A stretch of DNA of 64,000 bases, taken from NCBI GenBank assembly GCA_008921705.1, contig VFFE01007795.1:883811-947810 (forward strand), read 5' to 3'. Position numbers and translations under genes: made by a program. Below are positions 24,621 to 36,879 of this stretch, one piece after another. Each line of letters starts with the position of its first letter. The first letter of the stretch is position 1. The DNA comes from Burhinus oedicnemus. Lineage: Eukaryota; Chordata; Aves; Charadriiformes; Burhinidae. The notes below the pieces were generated by a model. It worked only from the letters and a program-made list of their open reading frames with translations. It did not search any database and had not been told where the DNA came from.

Positions 24621-26879
24621 TCCTAATTTACAAAGATGGAAAAGTCATTTGTTTAAATGAGAATCAGCTCTTTATCATCTGGAAAAACAAAGTATTATAT
24701 GGCAATCTAAATATGTCAGAGAAGTAATGTGTTGATATGAAGCAAGGCATAAAATGCTAGGAATCTCAGAAGCCTTACGTGCTGTTTTCAGCTTTGTACA
24801 GATTTTTCTGTGGGTCCTAGAACAAGACTGGTCCCTATGGTTTGCCATCTGCAAAATGCCTATGATGTGATAATTTTACTTCCTTCTGAGGTCTATTGGA
24901 AAGCTTTATCCTTTAGTATTTGCAAAATATTTCGAGATTCCCAATGGAACGTGTTCCATCCATGTAAAATATACATTATTCATCCCCTTTTTAAAACTGA
25001 GTTCTGACTTAAGGAGCAAAAGATTATCTTGCATGCAAAATCCAGCTACAATGATCAAACTAATATTTTTGCTTTTCACAAGACAAAAAATTTGAGGGAC
25101 TTTATTCTTGTCATATTTTGCTGGGTTTTCTTTTTATTTGAGGTCCAGTTAATTCAGATTTCTCAGAAATCAGTCTACAATCAACTCTGGATGAGCTCGC
25201 TATACTGGATATACATCCACCAGTGTGGATATTTGCCCGATCAATTCGGTATTTGACCTATCTGGAAGCATGTTAGCCCAGATTAATACATTCAGCTGAC
25301 TGAAACCAGCTCTTTGCAGGGCCAGCCGGGGTATCTCTGCACAATAATCCCCCTGTGCTCTGCAAACGGATTTTGCATGGTGTCAGCTCGGGTCTGGAAG
25401 GACTTACTCATCGTCATTTGGCCTTGGCTCTGTGTGCTCCAAGCTAGTTACTGCTCTCTCCCGCGCGTCAGTCTCAGGGAGGCTTATCAGCACAGGTACA
25501 GTGCAGTGCAGTGGGAGTATCAAATGTGGTTTTGCACTTAAATAAACAAGCCGGCTCAGAGCTCGCTCTGCTAGGGCTGTAATACAGAGACACTCCAGCA
25601 TTGCTGCTGGAAACAGCCTGTATCTGCCAGGGTTCCTGGCTCCCTGCCGCCTGTGCTGGACCAGTGCTCCCCTGGGGCCACGTTCACTGGGTGTCCCTCC
25701 CTGCGCCGTACAGCCGGGACACACCATCCCCGGACACCGGCTAGTGGAGAGCTGACACCGTTGCCCTAAATTGCAGAGGATCAAATTCTTGTCTGCTGTA
25801 AACCGAGGCAGCGCCTTTGATGCCAGGGCAAACTGCAACAGTTTGCAGCAGACAGGGACTAGCACAGTGCCTAGGTCTCACAAGACCTTCACTAAATTTT
25901 CACTGGTCCTAGAAAGAAAGAAAGGGTAAGAAAGAGACAAGCTGGTTATTCATTTTCTCATCTGTAATGCCTCACTATGCTGGGAAAGAGGGCAAAGCCG
26001 CCACAGGCAGCTCTAAAATAATTTATAGATTACTGGGAAGTTCATCATGCCACAGGTCTCGCTGAACTTGGCAGCATTACAGGTTTGTCTTTTCACACCC
26101 AGTTGTTTTTTAATGGCCTCACAGGCAGGCTATACTGTCCTGGCGCTCATCCTCCCAGCCTTCGTTAGATACTCAGGTGCTCTTCTTGGCAGGGGACCAG
26201 GACTGGGGGAATATACGGCTCCTTTCTCTCCTGGCGATGCTTCCCGCCCAGCACCAAATCCTGTTTTTCATCTAAAAGGCAACCCACTCCTTCCTCCTAA
26301 GAATGCTTTTAACTATAATTGCATGTAGGGTTGTAAACTTGGAGGCAGGTTCATTGATAGATATGGACTCCTTTGCAGTCATTCAACAGATCAGGAAAGG
26401 GGTACACCAAGTTTATTTATCCAGGGGAGCCAGAGCAACACCTGTCCTAATCTGTTGAATTATTATCTAGAGAATGTGCTCCATTAGTTTTCATCCACTG
26501 GACTGTTCTGGGTCCCCTTCAGAGCTTCCCTGGGGATATTTGGCAGGGAAGTTGCACAGAAAGAAGAAACTCAGTCAAATTATGAAGGATGAAGACAAGG
26601 AACAAGAAACATCAAGTCCCAAAATTCGGCTTGCAAGAGAAATAAAAGCTAAGAACAAAACAGTCTGTAAGCTGTGTGGTGGCTAGGGGGCACTTAGGAG
26701 AAGTTTGGGTTCATCACCCAACAAGCAGCTAGTCTGCAGCAGAAAGCACCAAGAATGAAGCAAACAAATAAAATATCCAGCAGCCTTCACTAATTGCAAT
26801 CTGAGGACAAATAAAACCAACATCAGAGAAAGGACGAAGCGCTCGGGTCTAAAAAGAAAAGAGTGGGCTTAGCTAAATT
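24621..26879. other. Unassigned unique DNA
   Basis: No confirmed gene. A GC- and CpG-richer patch at 25.44-25.86 kb carries a 153-codon minus-strand frame without recognisable domains. The stretch 26.64-26.88 kb may already belong to the decayed CR1 that follows. Confidence 0.45.
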
Positions 26880-27990
26880 AGCTGCTTTGAGATTGTCTCA
26901 TCCTGAGGATGTTCACCTCCAAGCACTCAGAGGGCTGGAGGTGGCTGCATTTCCACAACACCTTAGTCCAGCTTTGAAGCTGGAAAATCTCTTGGGTACT
27001 CATCTCTGCTCCCTGTGCCACAGTTCAGCCTTCCCTTAGGTGTGATCTATGAACCGGACTGCTGATGTAGCTTGGGTTCAAATAATCCTTCAAAGATAAA
27101 GAAGGAGAGTGTTATTTTCTGACCAGCAAAACTACAGTACAACAACAATTGTACTTACACAGATGGGGATCGAGGGTAAGTGGTGGTTTCAGGGCAAGAA
27201 AAAGTGACAGAGACAGGTGGAGAGAGATAGGGAGGCATAAGGCCACTTTCTGCCAAACCCAAACAGTAAGGTGCAAGGCAGTTTCAGAGGAATTAGCTTT
27301 TATCATTGAAAAGTTGCAGCGGACAGAATAGATTGCTGAAACTGCAAAGTAGCAAACTTACTCTATACACTTAAAAAGGGGAAAGGAAAGCTGAGTGAGC
27401 TATTGACCTACCAGCCTAAACTTAATTTCTGAAGCAAACTGAGAAACAAACTATCTATGAGCACCAAGAAGCCACAACCAATATGCATTTCTCAAGAACT
27501 AAACATACCAGAGTGACCTTATTTTCTTCCCAGACAGCACCAAAAGCCTGATGGAAAGGAGAAAAGCAAAAGATGTTGGATAACATGAGTGCAGTAGGGC
27601 TTTTGACCCCATATTTCCCCTGACATTTTTAAAAGCAGGCTATAGTAACATGTTCTTGGAGCAACTAGAAGGTTGCTGCCCGAATTATTGAAAACCCACT
27701 CTCAAGAAATAATTATCAGTGGTTTAGTGTCAAGCCAGAAAAGCATATCATATGAGGGTCCAGAGGTTTGTCAAAGGTCCAGGGCACATCAGTATTTTCT
27801 ACAGTGCTTGAGATGCTGTAAAATGGAGAAGGTGTACTAATGGGTAGCTGGTGCAGAGCCAGGAGGAGCTGCGAGCACTTTGAAGGCAAGCTTTGGACTT
27901 CAATATAAGCATGATAAATGGGAGAAATGGTCTGGAAAAGTAGGAAGCAATTCTAAAAGAAGTGCAAAGTCAGACAAACATGTGTCGGCA
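26880..27990 (+). mobile_element. Ancient decayed CR1-type LINE fragment (reverse transcriptase region)
   Basis: The DNA between about 27360 and 27990 follows the CR1 ORF2 reverse-transcriptase region step by step although it is riddled with stops and indels. Landmarks are a Lys-rich start ('cttaaaaaggggaaagg', 27370-27386), a counterpart of the 'TSRSVCLTS'-like stretch, the motif-A signature R-A-F-D at 27596-27607 (relatives have KAFD), then 'ataattatcagtggtttagtg' (27710-27730), and the LEKWS-like 'gggagaaatggtctgg' at 27919-27934 followed by 'agaagtgcaaagtcagac'. An earlier piece at 26880-27000 ('gaggatgttcacctccaagca') probably matches a more upstream CR1 segment, so the left edge is uncertain. 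The decay level marks it as much older than the copies at 2.4, 29 and 44 kb. Confidence 0.72.
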
Positions 27991-28099
27991 ATGCTTTACC
28001 CAGAGGTGAGTTGACTTGGGCCTTCAGGGATGGCCAGGTGACCTTCCAGGGTCTCACACGGCTTTTTCTTTTCACTAAGACGGTATTTTAAGATGGGGG

Positions 28100-28430
28100 A
28101 AAAAATAAGGTAATGTAAAAGCAGTATGCAAAGTTCAGTGCTTGCCTGAGCTGTGTCTGATCCTAGTAACTGAAATCGATCTTTTGTAGTACACCTAGTA
28201 ATATTACCTAAATATAGTAAATTTTAAAAGACACAATGAAGCGAATCCTGCAGCATTTGAAATTCACTTGATTATTGCATGTAAATCCATAAAAAATTTG
28301 GCTCAAAGCACTTAGCATGGATTAGCCTCAACTGCAATAGCGAGCAGGAAATCCAAGTATAGAGAAAGAACAGAAGATACAATATTTTTGAGCTTAATAT
28401 TTTTGATCAGTATTTTCGAGCAAAACATGA
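28100..28430. promoter_or_regulatory. Candidate conserved noncoding element
   Basis: AT-rich unique DNA with FOX, POU and homeobox-like words such as cttgattattgcatgtaaatcc at about 28267-28288, and no open frame. It lies between two CR1 copies. Inference from texture only. Confidence 0.25.
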
Positions 28431-28908
28431 AGGAATTAGGAAATCATCAAAGTAAGGTTATGTAAAGTGCAGTTCTCAGTCATGAGCATGACTTTTCTGC
28501 ACCTATGTTACACCTTAAAATAGATTGGATAAGTAAAGTCAGAGAAAAAATATTGATCAACCTTTCTCCTCTGCTGCACCTACAATATATATAAATGACT
28601 ATTTTCATGGTTATGCATGGTGGAAGCACACAAATGTGCATAACTGAGCTTGGGAGGAGGAAGAGGAGGAGGGTGTGCCAGGTGCTGTACAGACCCTTCC
28701 AGGGATGGTCCTGTCCCCAGTGTGTTAACAGTCAATGCAGAAGACAGGGACAAGCTGATAGGTATGAAAATGAGCCTTCCTAAGGACAAGGCTTGAAACA
28801 TTACCCATGTCTCCTGAACCTTTGTCTACCGCTTCACCCATTGATGAATCACTTTGGACTAATGGAGGTTTAGATTGGCATTTAATTCAGTGCCTACCTG
28901 GTAGATAC

Positions 28909-29640
28909 AATCATAGAATTATAAAATCATATAATTGTTTTGGTTTGAAGATACCTTTAAGATCATCTAGTCATCAACCTAACACTGCCAGGTCCTCCAC
29001 TAAACCATGTCCCTCAGCACCACATCTACACGTCTTTTAAATACCTCCAGGGATGACAATTCCACCACTTCCCTGGGCAGCCTGTTCCAATGCTTGACAA
29101 CCCTTTCGGTGAAGAAATTTTTCCTAGTATCCAATCTAAACCTCCCCTGGCGCAACTTGAAGCTGTTTCCTCTCATTCTGTGAGTTCTTACCTGGGAGAA
29201 GAGACCGACCCCCACCTCACTACAACCCCCTTTCAGGTAGTTGTAGAGAGCGATAAGGTCTCCCCTCAGCCTCCTTTTCCCCAGACTAAACAACCCCAGT
29301 TCCCTCCACAGCTCCTCATAAGACTTGTGCTCTAGACCCTTCACCAGCTTTGTTGCCCATCTCTGGACACACTCCAGCACCTCAATGTCTGTCTTGTAGT
29401 GAGGGGCCTGAAACTGAATACAGCATTCAAGGTGGGGCCTCACTAGCGCCGAGTACAGGGGGACAATCACTTCCCTAGTCCTGCTGGCCACACTATTTCT
29501 GATACAGGCCGGGATGCTATTTGCCTTCTTGGCCACCTGGGCACACTGCCGGCTTATATTCAACCGGCTGTCGACCAACAACCCCAGGTCCTTTTCCACC
29601 AGGCAGCTTTCCAGGCACACTTCCCCAAGCCTGCATCAGA
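28909..29640 (-). mobile_element. CR1 LINE, 5'-truncated copy B
   Basis: Minus-strand CR1 3' end. The element's 3' terminus is at about 28909-28936, where the plus strand shows the complement of the ATTCTATGATT tail. The 3' UTR (28937-28999) precedes, in element orientation, an ORF2 C-terminal region that runs up to about 29636, where the family similarity (LGEVCLES) ends by 5' truncation. Protein wording ([43 protein letters not shown]) differs from copy A and matches copy C, so B and C are the same or sister subfamilies. Confidence 0.95.
29000..29620 (-). pseudogene. CR1 ORF2 C-terminal fragment, frame still open
   Basis: A 206-codon frame covers the CR1 ORF2 C-terminal region without stop or frameshift, from [14 protein letters not shown] through [59 protein letters not shown] and [16 protein letters not shown], to the family's normal stop codon (complement of CTA at 29000-29002) after LRDMV. 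It lacks the endonuclease and the catalytic reverse-transcriptase motifs, so it is a dead 5'-truncated fragment rather than a gene. Apparent substitutions at positions that are normally conserved (for example HLECCIQFQ where copy A has HLEYCVQLW) show it has drifted. The frame has no true ATG at its beginning (it opens with GTG), as expected for a fragment. It is the best preserved LINE protein segment in the window. Confidence 0.92.
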
Positions 29641-32530
29641 TCTCTGCATCACTGAAATCTCTGCTAATTGGTACTAGAGGTGGCAATAATCAGAGAAGGA
29701 CCCATAGAAGGATCATATGGGAATAATGCTCTTCCACTCGCAAACTAAGGGTGTTTGGTTCACATCCCGTTGTCCCAGACTTACTGCTGCAGCAGCTCAC
29801 TGGTGTTGTGCATAGGGCCACCATAAGGCCTGTGAGGAACCAGGGTGCTGAGTCCTTCACGGGCACTGAACTCGCTTGCAGATGGTTTCTGATACCCTGC
29901 ATTTTCCTAGCTTAATTCTAGCTTGTAGAATTAAACGCCACGTAACAAATTACATTGTCAAAGCAGACTGAGAAGAAATGAATCTTTCCAGCCTCATTCA
30001 GTTAATCCAGAATAAATAATGTGATATTTCTCAGTCCGTTGCACAGGGAACAGACTATGCCAACTGATTTCTTCTCCCTAATTGAGAAGAAATAGCCAGT
30101 TAATGCAGCTCAGAGGGAAATGGAGAGGTCTGGCACCTCCAGTGGTGCAGAGGAAAGTCTCTGAAAACTCTTTTGCTTGGTGATGTGTCAGAAAGCATCC
30201 TTCCCTTTTTTGAGTATAGCAAAAAGGGGGCATTTCTAGGCAGATCTTACAGATTTTATGTTATGCTGATTGACTGTGGCAAAGAAGAGCAGCCTAGGTG
30301 TCAAAGCAGACCAGTTAATCACGGGGGTTAATTAGTCCCCTGCAGCCATGAATGGCCACAGGTGCCACATTACTCTTCTCATTGCACTGAGAAAGGAATT
30401 GTGCACATCACTTGCAGAGGAATATAAGCGTTTTGTATTTTCCTTCAACACTGATCGCAATATAAAAGAAAAACACAGCCTGGCTACAAATGCCCATGGG
30501 GCTGGAAGTGTTGGCTGCCTTCAGTGGACTATTCTGCCTGCTAAAAATCTGCTCCTTTTCTGATTGCTGGTGGCTATCAGTGCTTTGAAAATGGATTTAT
30601 TTCCCAGGGTCCAATTACAATAGCTGTCTGTACTGCCTCCTTCTCCTGGTGATGTTTGGAGGCAGGAGCCAGGAGAGCTGCTGGTGCTGCTGTCCCACTC
30701 CTCGCTGCTGGGTTGGCACCTCTGGGAGAGCCGGCCGGGAGGATGTCCAGGAGGAGTGCTGACCAAACAACATCTCACACAGCCCCAAGAACAGACTTTC
30801 CACTTACAATGAACAACCGTTGCACAGCTCTTCTAATCTTCAAGTTGGGGACCATATAACACATCTTCTCTGCAGCTGCTTTTATACTGTGGCTTGCTGC
30901 AGAGCAAACAAATGATGGCCTGAGATCCAAGGTGGAGGTTGCTGGACACATGTAGCTTTACAAGAGAAATGGCATCGGCAGGCTGTTATTCCACAGTTCT
31001 ACTGAAAAAGAAACAGTTCTGTGATAGTAATAAGGTCTACGGCCTTCACTTTCCCAGTGTTTACCAAGTTAGAAATGTAACAAGTCCAGGATATTAGCTC
31101 TACGGTCCTGTAATTTCAAGAAATAAAAGATAAGGAAAGACATGGCTGAAACATACATTTTTTCAGTGAAGTGGATTATTGACGAAAATGGAAGTTGGTA
31201 GAACTTGTGAAGAGCTTTTAGCTACTGACAGAGATAAATCTCTGTGGAAAGAAGTATTATAAATGTACAATGTGGGTGTGCTGGAGACAGAAATGTGGAA
31301 TAAATCCTGTGCTGGTATTATGTTCATCAGCAGAGTTTAATATCCCAGTGTTCTCAGTGCCTGTGTTTACACAACTAGCAAAAACACTTTAAAAGCTGTT
31401 CGTACTGAGAAGGAATGTTCATCTGTCGGTATCAGTCACCGGTGCACCCTGCCAATCATGTTCCAGGGGTTTGGGTTTTGCTGAGCTGCAGTTCATGCAA
31501 GGCCAAAGATAGGAGAAGGAGGCTCTCAGCCCGCTTCACGTTCCCAGAATTCATGCTGATCTGATCCTTATCTTAAAAATAACCTGTGACCATCTCCAGC
31601 TTGTGCCTGCCATCTCAAGGGCCCGTTTTGGAAGGAGGGCTTTGAGTGCGTCTGTGGGGCTGGAGCCAAAGCTCTTCTTCCCCATGGCACACTCTCAATG
31701 TTTGCCATGACAGCGGTCTGCAGTCTGGCAAAGTTTAGGCCTTTCAAAGGCTAGCAATACAAGCACGGCCATCATAGTGAGATCAGTACAACTGAAGAAC
31801 ATGGCTCATATAAACTCAACCTGTCGGTTTTTGGCTGCTCTACTCATTGCACATTTTCTGAAGGTGTACATTGAAGGATGTATTCTAAGTGGGGTCCACG
31901 GTGCATCAGTTGCACTGTCACTGTGCCTACTGTGTACCACTATGGTCTCAGTACCAGGTGCTCAGCACAGGTGGAAATGTGCCCATCTGAAATAAATTCC
32001 TTGACTTTAATGCACACCTTAATAAGTGACTCAGCTTTGCCTGTCTCTGGCAGAGGGGGACAATTGTCCCATATCAGCTTTTAAAATCACTGTATTATGT
32101 CTTAATTTTATTGTGTCTGGAACCCACAAATGTCTCTTAACCCTCCACTCCTCTTCCCGAATTTATGATATTCTGATGTCATCTGGCCTTTCCACCCATT
32201 GCCTGTAACCGTGTTCACAAAAACAAGGTGCCGCCTCAGGGAGGACTTCAGTGCTGTGTGGGGCAGGAACGGGCTCTGATGGAACGTGGTGAGTAGCAGG
32301 GCTGCTCTGCTGGCGGCTCCCACCAGCCAGGACCTTCGGCTGAGCCGGGTGGTGTTCAAGCCCTCCTGGGTACCTGCAGGGGAAACCAGGTTGATGGGTT
32401 CTGCCAGCATCGCTGCCCACTGGGAAAAAGCCATTTTGACAAAAGGATTGTTTGTTGTTTTATTCACGAAATCATAGCAATCTTGAAAACATTTCACATG
32501 AACACCATTGTTTTCTAAATGAAAAAGAAT
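29641..32530. other. Unassigned unique DNA
   Basis: About 2.9 kb without a recognisable gene. Frames up to 129 codons (minus, 32108-32497) and 85 codons (minus, 30521-30778) lack domains and overlap others. Parts of 29.9-30.1 and 31.0-31.4 kb are AT-rich and might be conserved noncoding DNA. An A13 run is near 32540. Confidence 0.5.
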
Positions 32531-32574
32531 TTAAATAAAGAAAAAAAAAAAAATTTAGTTTTAAACCATTTGTA

Positions 32575-32935
32575 TGCTGGCTTCTCACATTCCAGCCAAA
32601 CATAAGGCCTCGTGTATTATTTTTTTGCTATTTCTGTATTATTTTGTGATATCAGAATTACTCGTGCATAAACCAACGTTCTGTTATGACATAATAACGA
32701 AGTCATAATTTACTTCAGGCTAATTTACTCCTCACTTTAATTATTTAAAAATCATTATAATCAGCTGCTGCTTAATGTGTATTAAAAGAATTTGCTTTCC
32801 ATAACATAGTGTTTTCTAACACATAAAGACAACTTGGAAAATCTATGACAATTTGAATAATAAAATAAGAACAGCTTGTTTTCATTCTTTCTTTAAAACA
32901 GTTGTTTAACTATAACAAGCACAAAACATTTAATA
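32575..32935. promoter_or_regulatory. Candidate conserved noncoding element, strongly AT-rich
   Basis: Dense homeodomain and AT-rich words (ggctaatttactcctcactttaattatttaaaaatcattataatcagc spans about 32718-32765) plus CRE-like fragments (tgacataataacgaagtcataa) with no open frame. It immediately precedes a (TAAAA)n microsatellite. Developmental enhancers and matrix-attachment-like DNA both look like this. Inference. Confidence 0.28.
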
Positions 32936-32937
32936 TA

Positions 32938-33003
32938 TAAAATAAAATAAAATAAAATAAAATAAAATAAAATAAAATAAAATAAAATAAAATAAAATAA
33001 AAT
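32938..33003. repeat. (TAAAA)13 microsatellite
   Basis: T recurs every five bases from 32938 to 33003 with no interruption, giving 13 perfect TAAAA units. Perfect purity suggests ongoing length polymorphism. It resembles a poly(A)-derived pentamer expansion, but no retroelement body flanks it. Confidence 0.97.
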
Positions 33004-33285
33004 GTTCCTCTCAGAATTAACTAGAGGTTGTTAACAACGATTTTACAAAAAAATGAAAAAAATGTATTATACTTTAATAGAACATATGCACTGGCATGTA
33101 ATATATGAAAATTTCATTAGAAGATAAAAAAGTATATAAAATGACAAGTTGATAGATATGTTTTTCAAAAGAGAAATTTCAATTTGAAATAATTTCAAGT
33201 TTTTCTGAGACACATGTGAGGCAGATTATTTTTAAAGCTTTCTGTACCAGGGGAACTTTGCAAATTAACCACAGTTACCCCAACG
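33004..33285. other. AT-rich unique DNA
   Basis: Continuation of the AT-rich block; nothing recognisable. Composition changes abruptly at about 33285. Confidence 0.6.
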
Positions 33286-33850
33286 CAGAGCACACCCAGA
33301 GGTAAGATGCCAGGGCTCCCTGCGACGCCGAGCTTTGGGGCTCTGAGCGCACCTACATGTGACCTTGCGGGCAGAAAGCATCGAGGCAGAGCCGCGAATG
33401 GCACAAACACACTGGCAGTGACCATGTCCATGGGATGGAGGAGAGCCTTGGTGGCAGCTTCCTGCTTGTCCCAGGGGGCTCAGCACCTCTGCACGCTGGG
33501 GACGAGCCGTTTTGGGCTAAGCACCGAAAGGCACAAGCTGCTGTTGTAACACCCTTGCTGCTGTCCTTGCAGTCCACCGGTGGCCGACGGGCAGCCGGAC
33601 AGAGGTGTCCCTGCCACTGGGGAGGCTGCTTGGCCCCTTCTTCCCCAGGCACCCCCAGCTTGCTGGAGCTGCTCCTCGCCTCCTGCGCAGGTCCCAGCTT
33701 GTGGCAGCTGTGAGATTTCCAGAATGCGTTTTGCCTCTGGGTCTTTCCGGATGCCAAATAGGATCAGTCCCCAGATTTTATTTACTTGCATTTCAAGCTG
33801 AACGCCACTATAAACAGCTAAGTTAGAGAGCAGGGAGGGTTCGGCGGGTA
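33286..33850. other. GC- and CpG-enriched patch without gene
   Basis: GC content jumps and CpG dinucleotides appear regularly (for example in gcgacgccgagc at 33320-33331). Frames of 73 to 134 codons occur in several phases on both strands, which argues against any one being coding. It could be an orphan CpG-rich element or an old repeat; I cannot decide. Confidence 0.4.
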
Positions 33851-36850
33851 CATCCAAGGGATGGGGCTTTAAAAGAATTTGGCAAGGCTCTCAGATGTGT
33901 TTTGATAATAAGCAGAAAATGCAGATGAAGGTGAAATAGAAAGTGAATACTGGGCACCTGCTCTTGGCAGGAAAAAGAGACCCAGCAAAAAACACGAGTG
34001 CAATTCACACTCGTCTTTGAAAGTCTGTTCTCTTATAAAACCTATATCTGATAAAAAATTTATTGACTCCATTCAGGAAGGTAACATTTGAAATGTGATC
34101 CCTTTTCTTCAAAATTAAACTGTTTAATAATTGACTAGAAATAAAATACAGTGGCTAGCTTTAAGAACTTCACTTACAGCCACAATTGAGGATGATATTA
34201 TTTTGGCTCAACACTGGACTTGTATGTGCCTTTGCAAGCGTGTGTTTGTTTATATGGTTTCAGCATAAAGGTAGAAGAAGCGAACATAGGGCTCACAAGG
34301 TGTGTTATATTTTGTGCACAAAACCCCATGAAAATATAAACAGAAACAATCTGGGTCAGACCTAAGTAGCACAACAAATGGAGAAGGGGAAAACAAAGTT
34401 GTTCACGAAGTTGAGTTCAGAACACTCCAGAGCACAGGTCACTGTAAGAAAGGTTTGAAGCGATGCTAGGTCAGGAATCATGCCTTTCAGCTCATCAAGG
34501 AAGCATGCTCTGGGAAAAAAGCATGAAAAGGGAAGATAAATTGTGTAGCAATCTTCTTGTTATCTGAAAAAGAAAGCAGAAAATATCAGCAAGTTTGCAT
34601 TATTTGTGAGGCATTAAATGTTTTAAGGACAACTACAAACCCCAGGAAAGGCAAACATGAAGCCATATTTTATCAAGACATGTTTTCGGTTTCTATGAAT
34701 TAACTAATCAATTAGTGATTTTGTGTGCTGATGAAGAATTCCTGGTTTTGATACAGAGTTATGGGAAGTTCACATCTGATGGTTGGAAACAGGCTGATTT
34801 CTCATGTCTTTTTGACTATACAATTCAAACAAAATGTATTGAGTACACCCCAGATTTAATCAAAAGGCCACTAATTCAGATGTGTTTTGCTTATCAGGCA
34901 GGTGTCTGGCTGCCAATTCCACCGTTGTATAATTCTCACTATTCCTTGGTAGTTATTAGGAGTCTTACAGAAAGGTATACTGTGAAAAACCTAGAAAATC
35001 TACATGGGAATAAGAGCTGTGGGCTCACTTGCATGTGTTCCTGGGATGAGAGTTTATTCGTCCTGTCTCATGTCTGCAAGTAACAAGCACCGATTCTTCC
35101 CGTGCAGAAACACATAGCTCTTCTCAGCAACATCCTCTTCTCATAGCTCCAGTTTTGCATCGTACCTCCTTTTTGCTCTGCTTGTACCCTAACTAAAGCC
35201 CATGAGAACAGCGTGTCAGCACAGACCAAAAGCTGCCCGTATCTGCAATGCCGACTCCAGTAGTGGCCAGTAAGGGCTATGTAAGGAAGCACACCAGTGA
35301 TGATAGAGGAGAGGGGTACAGCCTCCCCTCCCTATCGTCTGCCATCACCTCTCCAGCACCAGTGGCTCCAGCCAGTCTTGATGAGTTTACTGTGGCCTTG
35401 ATGAACTTCCTTCTTTGACTTCATCTACTTACTTTTAACACCCAAAACATCCCGTGGCCATCGCTCTATGCTCAAAATTAAACTCAGTGACGAAACTTTT
35501 TATTCACATTTCTTCTTGGGGGAACAAGGAGGAGTGCTCGAATATTTCCCAGCTTCAAAAATAAATGAACAAAATCTCAAACTATAGGACGTTTATCTCC
35601 CAAACAGCTTTTCCAGAGGGACAATCTGCAAATAAAGCTTTCATAAAAGGTTGCAGCCATCCTTACTATAGCAATATTATTGTGAGTGCTCAGTCTACCA
35701 TCATCTGATGGATTTTTCTGAGTTTAAACTCACTATTCTACCTTAGATGAAACAGGAGATTTTGTATGCTCTGCCTTTTTGTCTGAGGTTCTTAACACAG
35801 AGTAGCACAGTACCGTGACACCCATTAACCTGCTGACCACTGTGAACCATTTTGTATATTCCTCAGGATCATAAACTACACCGAAACCAAAAGCAGAAAA
35901 AGCAAAATGAGTAACATGTGAAAGCTTTGCAAAGATATGAAGGGCAAAAGGGCTTATGAGGTCTAATTTATTTTGAGTAGTCTGTGCTGCTTTGAAAAAA
36001 ATCCTGAGCAAATGATTCAGAAGGGTTATCTGAGGAAACTGGCCACCAGAAGAAGAGGTGTCTTGTTCAGTCTTTTATAGGTTATCTTCTGCCTGTCTCT
36101 GCTCTTCACTATAATCCAGTTAAAGAAATATAAAATGGGCAGATGAAGACATTAAGCTAAATGATGATTTACAGGCACCATGTTGTAGCAAGAAGACCAG
36201 AGGAGGACCGGCCACAAGAATATGCCCTTGAGGTTTTCCCTGAACTGAGACTTCATGGTGGAGCAGGCACTCAAAATGTTAATATCCTTCCTGCAGGCTA
36301 TAAATTCAAATTGGGATGTTTCAGTTTTATCTAGGCTGTAATCCCATCCCTTAAGCAATGTCTAATCCAGAGAAAAGGCAGCATCAGTGTCAGACAAAAC
36401 ATACTTTCAGCCAAAGTAACCACAGTTTTTGCATTACTGCTTTTACTTTTGCCATCCTTTTCTCCCATTTGGGCACAGACTTTAGTGTCCCACTTCCACT
36501 GGGCCCAGGGCAGCAATGTGTCCTCTGCAGAGGAGCTTAGAGCAGAGCTGAACCTCTAGGACAGCAGGACATCCCTCCAAACCCTGCTGACCTGGCAGCT
36601 CTACCACTCTTTGCCCCAGGGAGCGAGAGCTCCATAGCTGCAGGCATGACTGCACAAGTGAAGGGTTTTGGTGACGTTACGCAAGAGTTTGCAAAAAGGC
36701 TTCATGCCCCGTGCCTGGAACCTGAGGCCAAGGAACTTGTGCTGGATTTCATCTGTGAAATTTGGGATTTAAAGAGATAAGCATGCAGGTGTGCTCTAAG
36801 GATGAGCTAGCTGTATCAGACCATGGCAAACAGGTAGAAAAGTTCAGCTG
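33851..36850. other. Unassigned unique DNA
   Basis: No gene recognised. A 122-codon plus frame ending at 35083 starts with GTG and has no domain. A bZIP-like composite word (TGACGTTACGCAA, 36672-36684) is discussed in findings. Confidence 0.5.
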
Positions 36851-36879
36851 AAGCAAAGAGAACTGCCTCTCTCACATAC

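Noticed and set aside
29090..29335. Plus-strand frame across the 29-kb repeat
   Set aside because: It is the antisense shadow of the minus-strand CR1 ORF2 fragment.
29755..29775. tRNA B-box-like ggttcacatcc
   Set aside because: One key position differs from the B-box consensus and there is no A-box or cloverleaf at the right distance.
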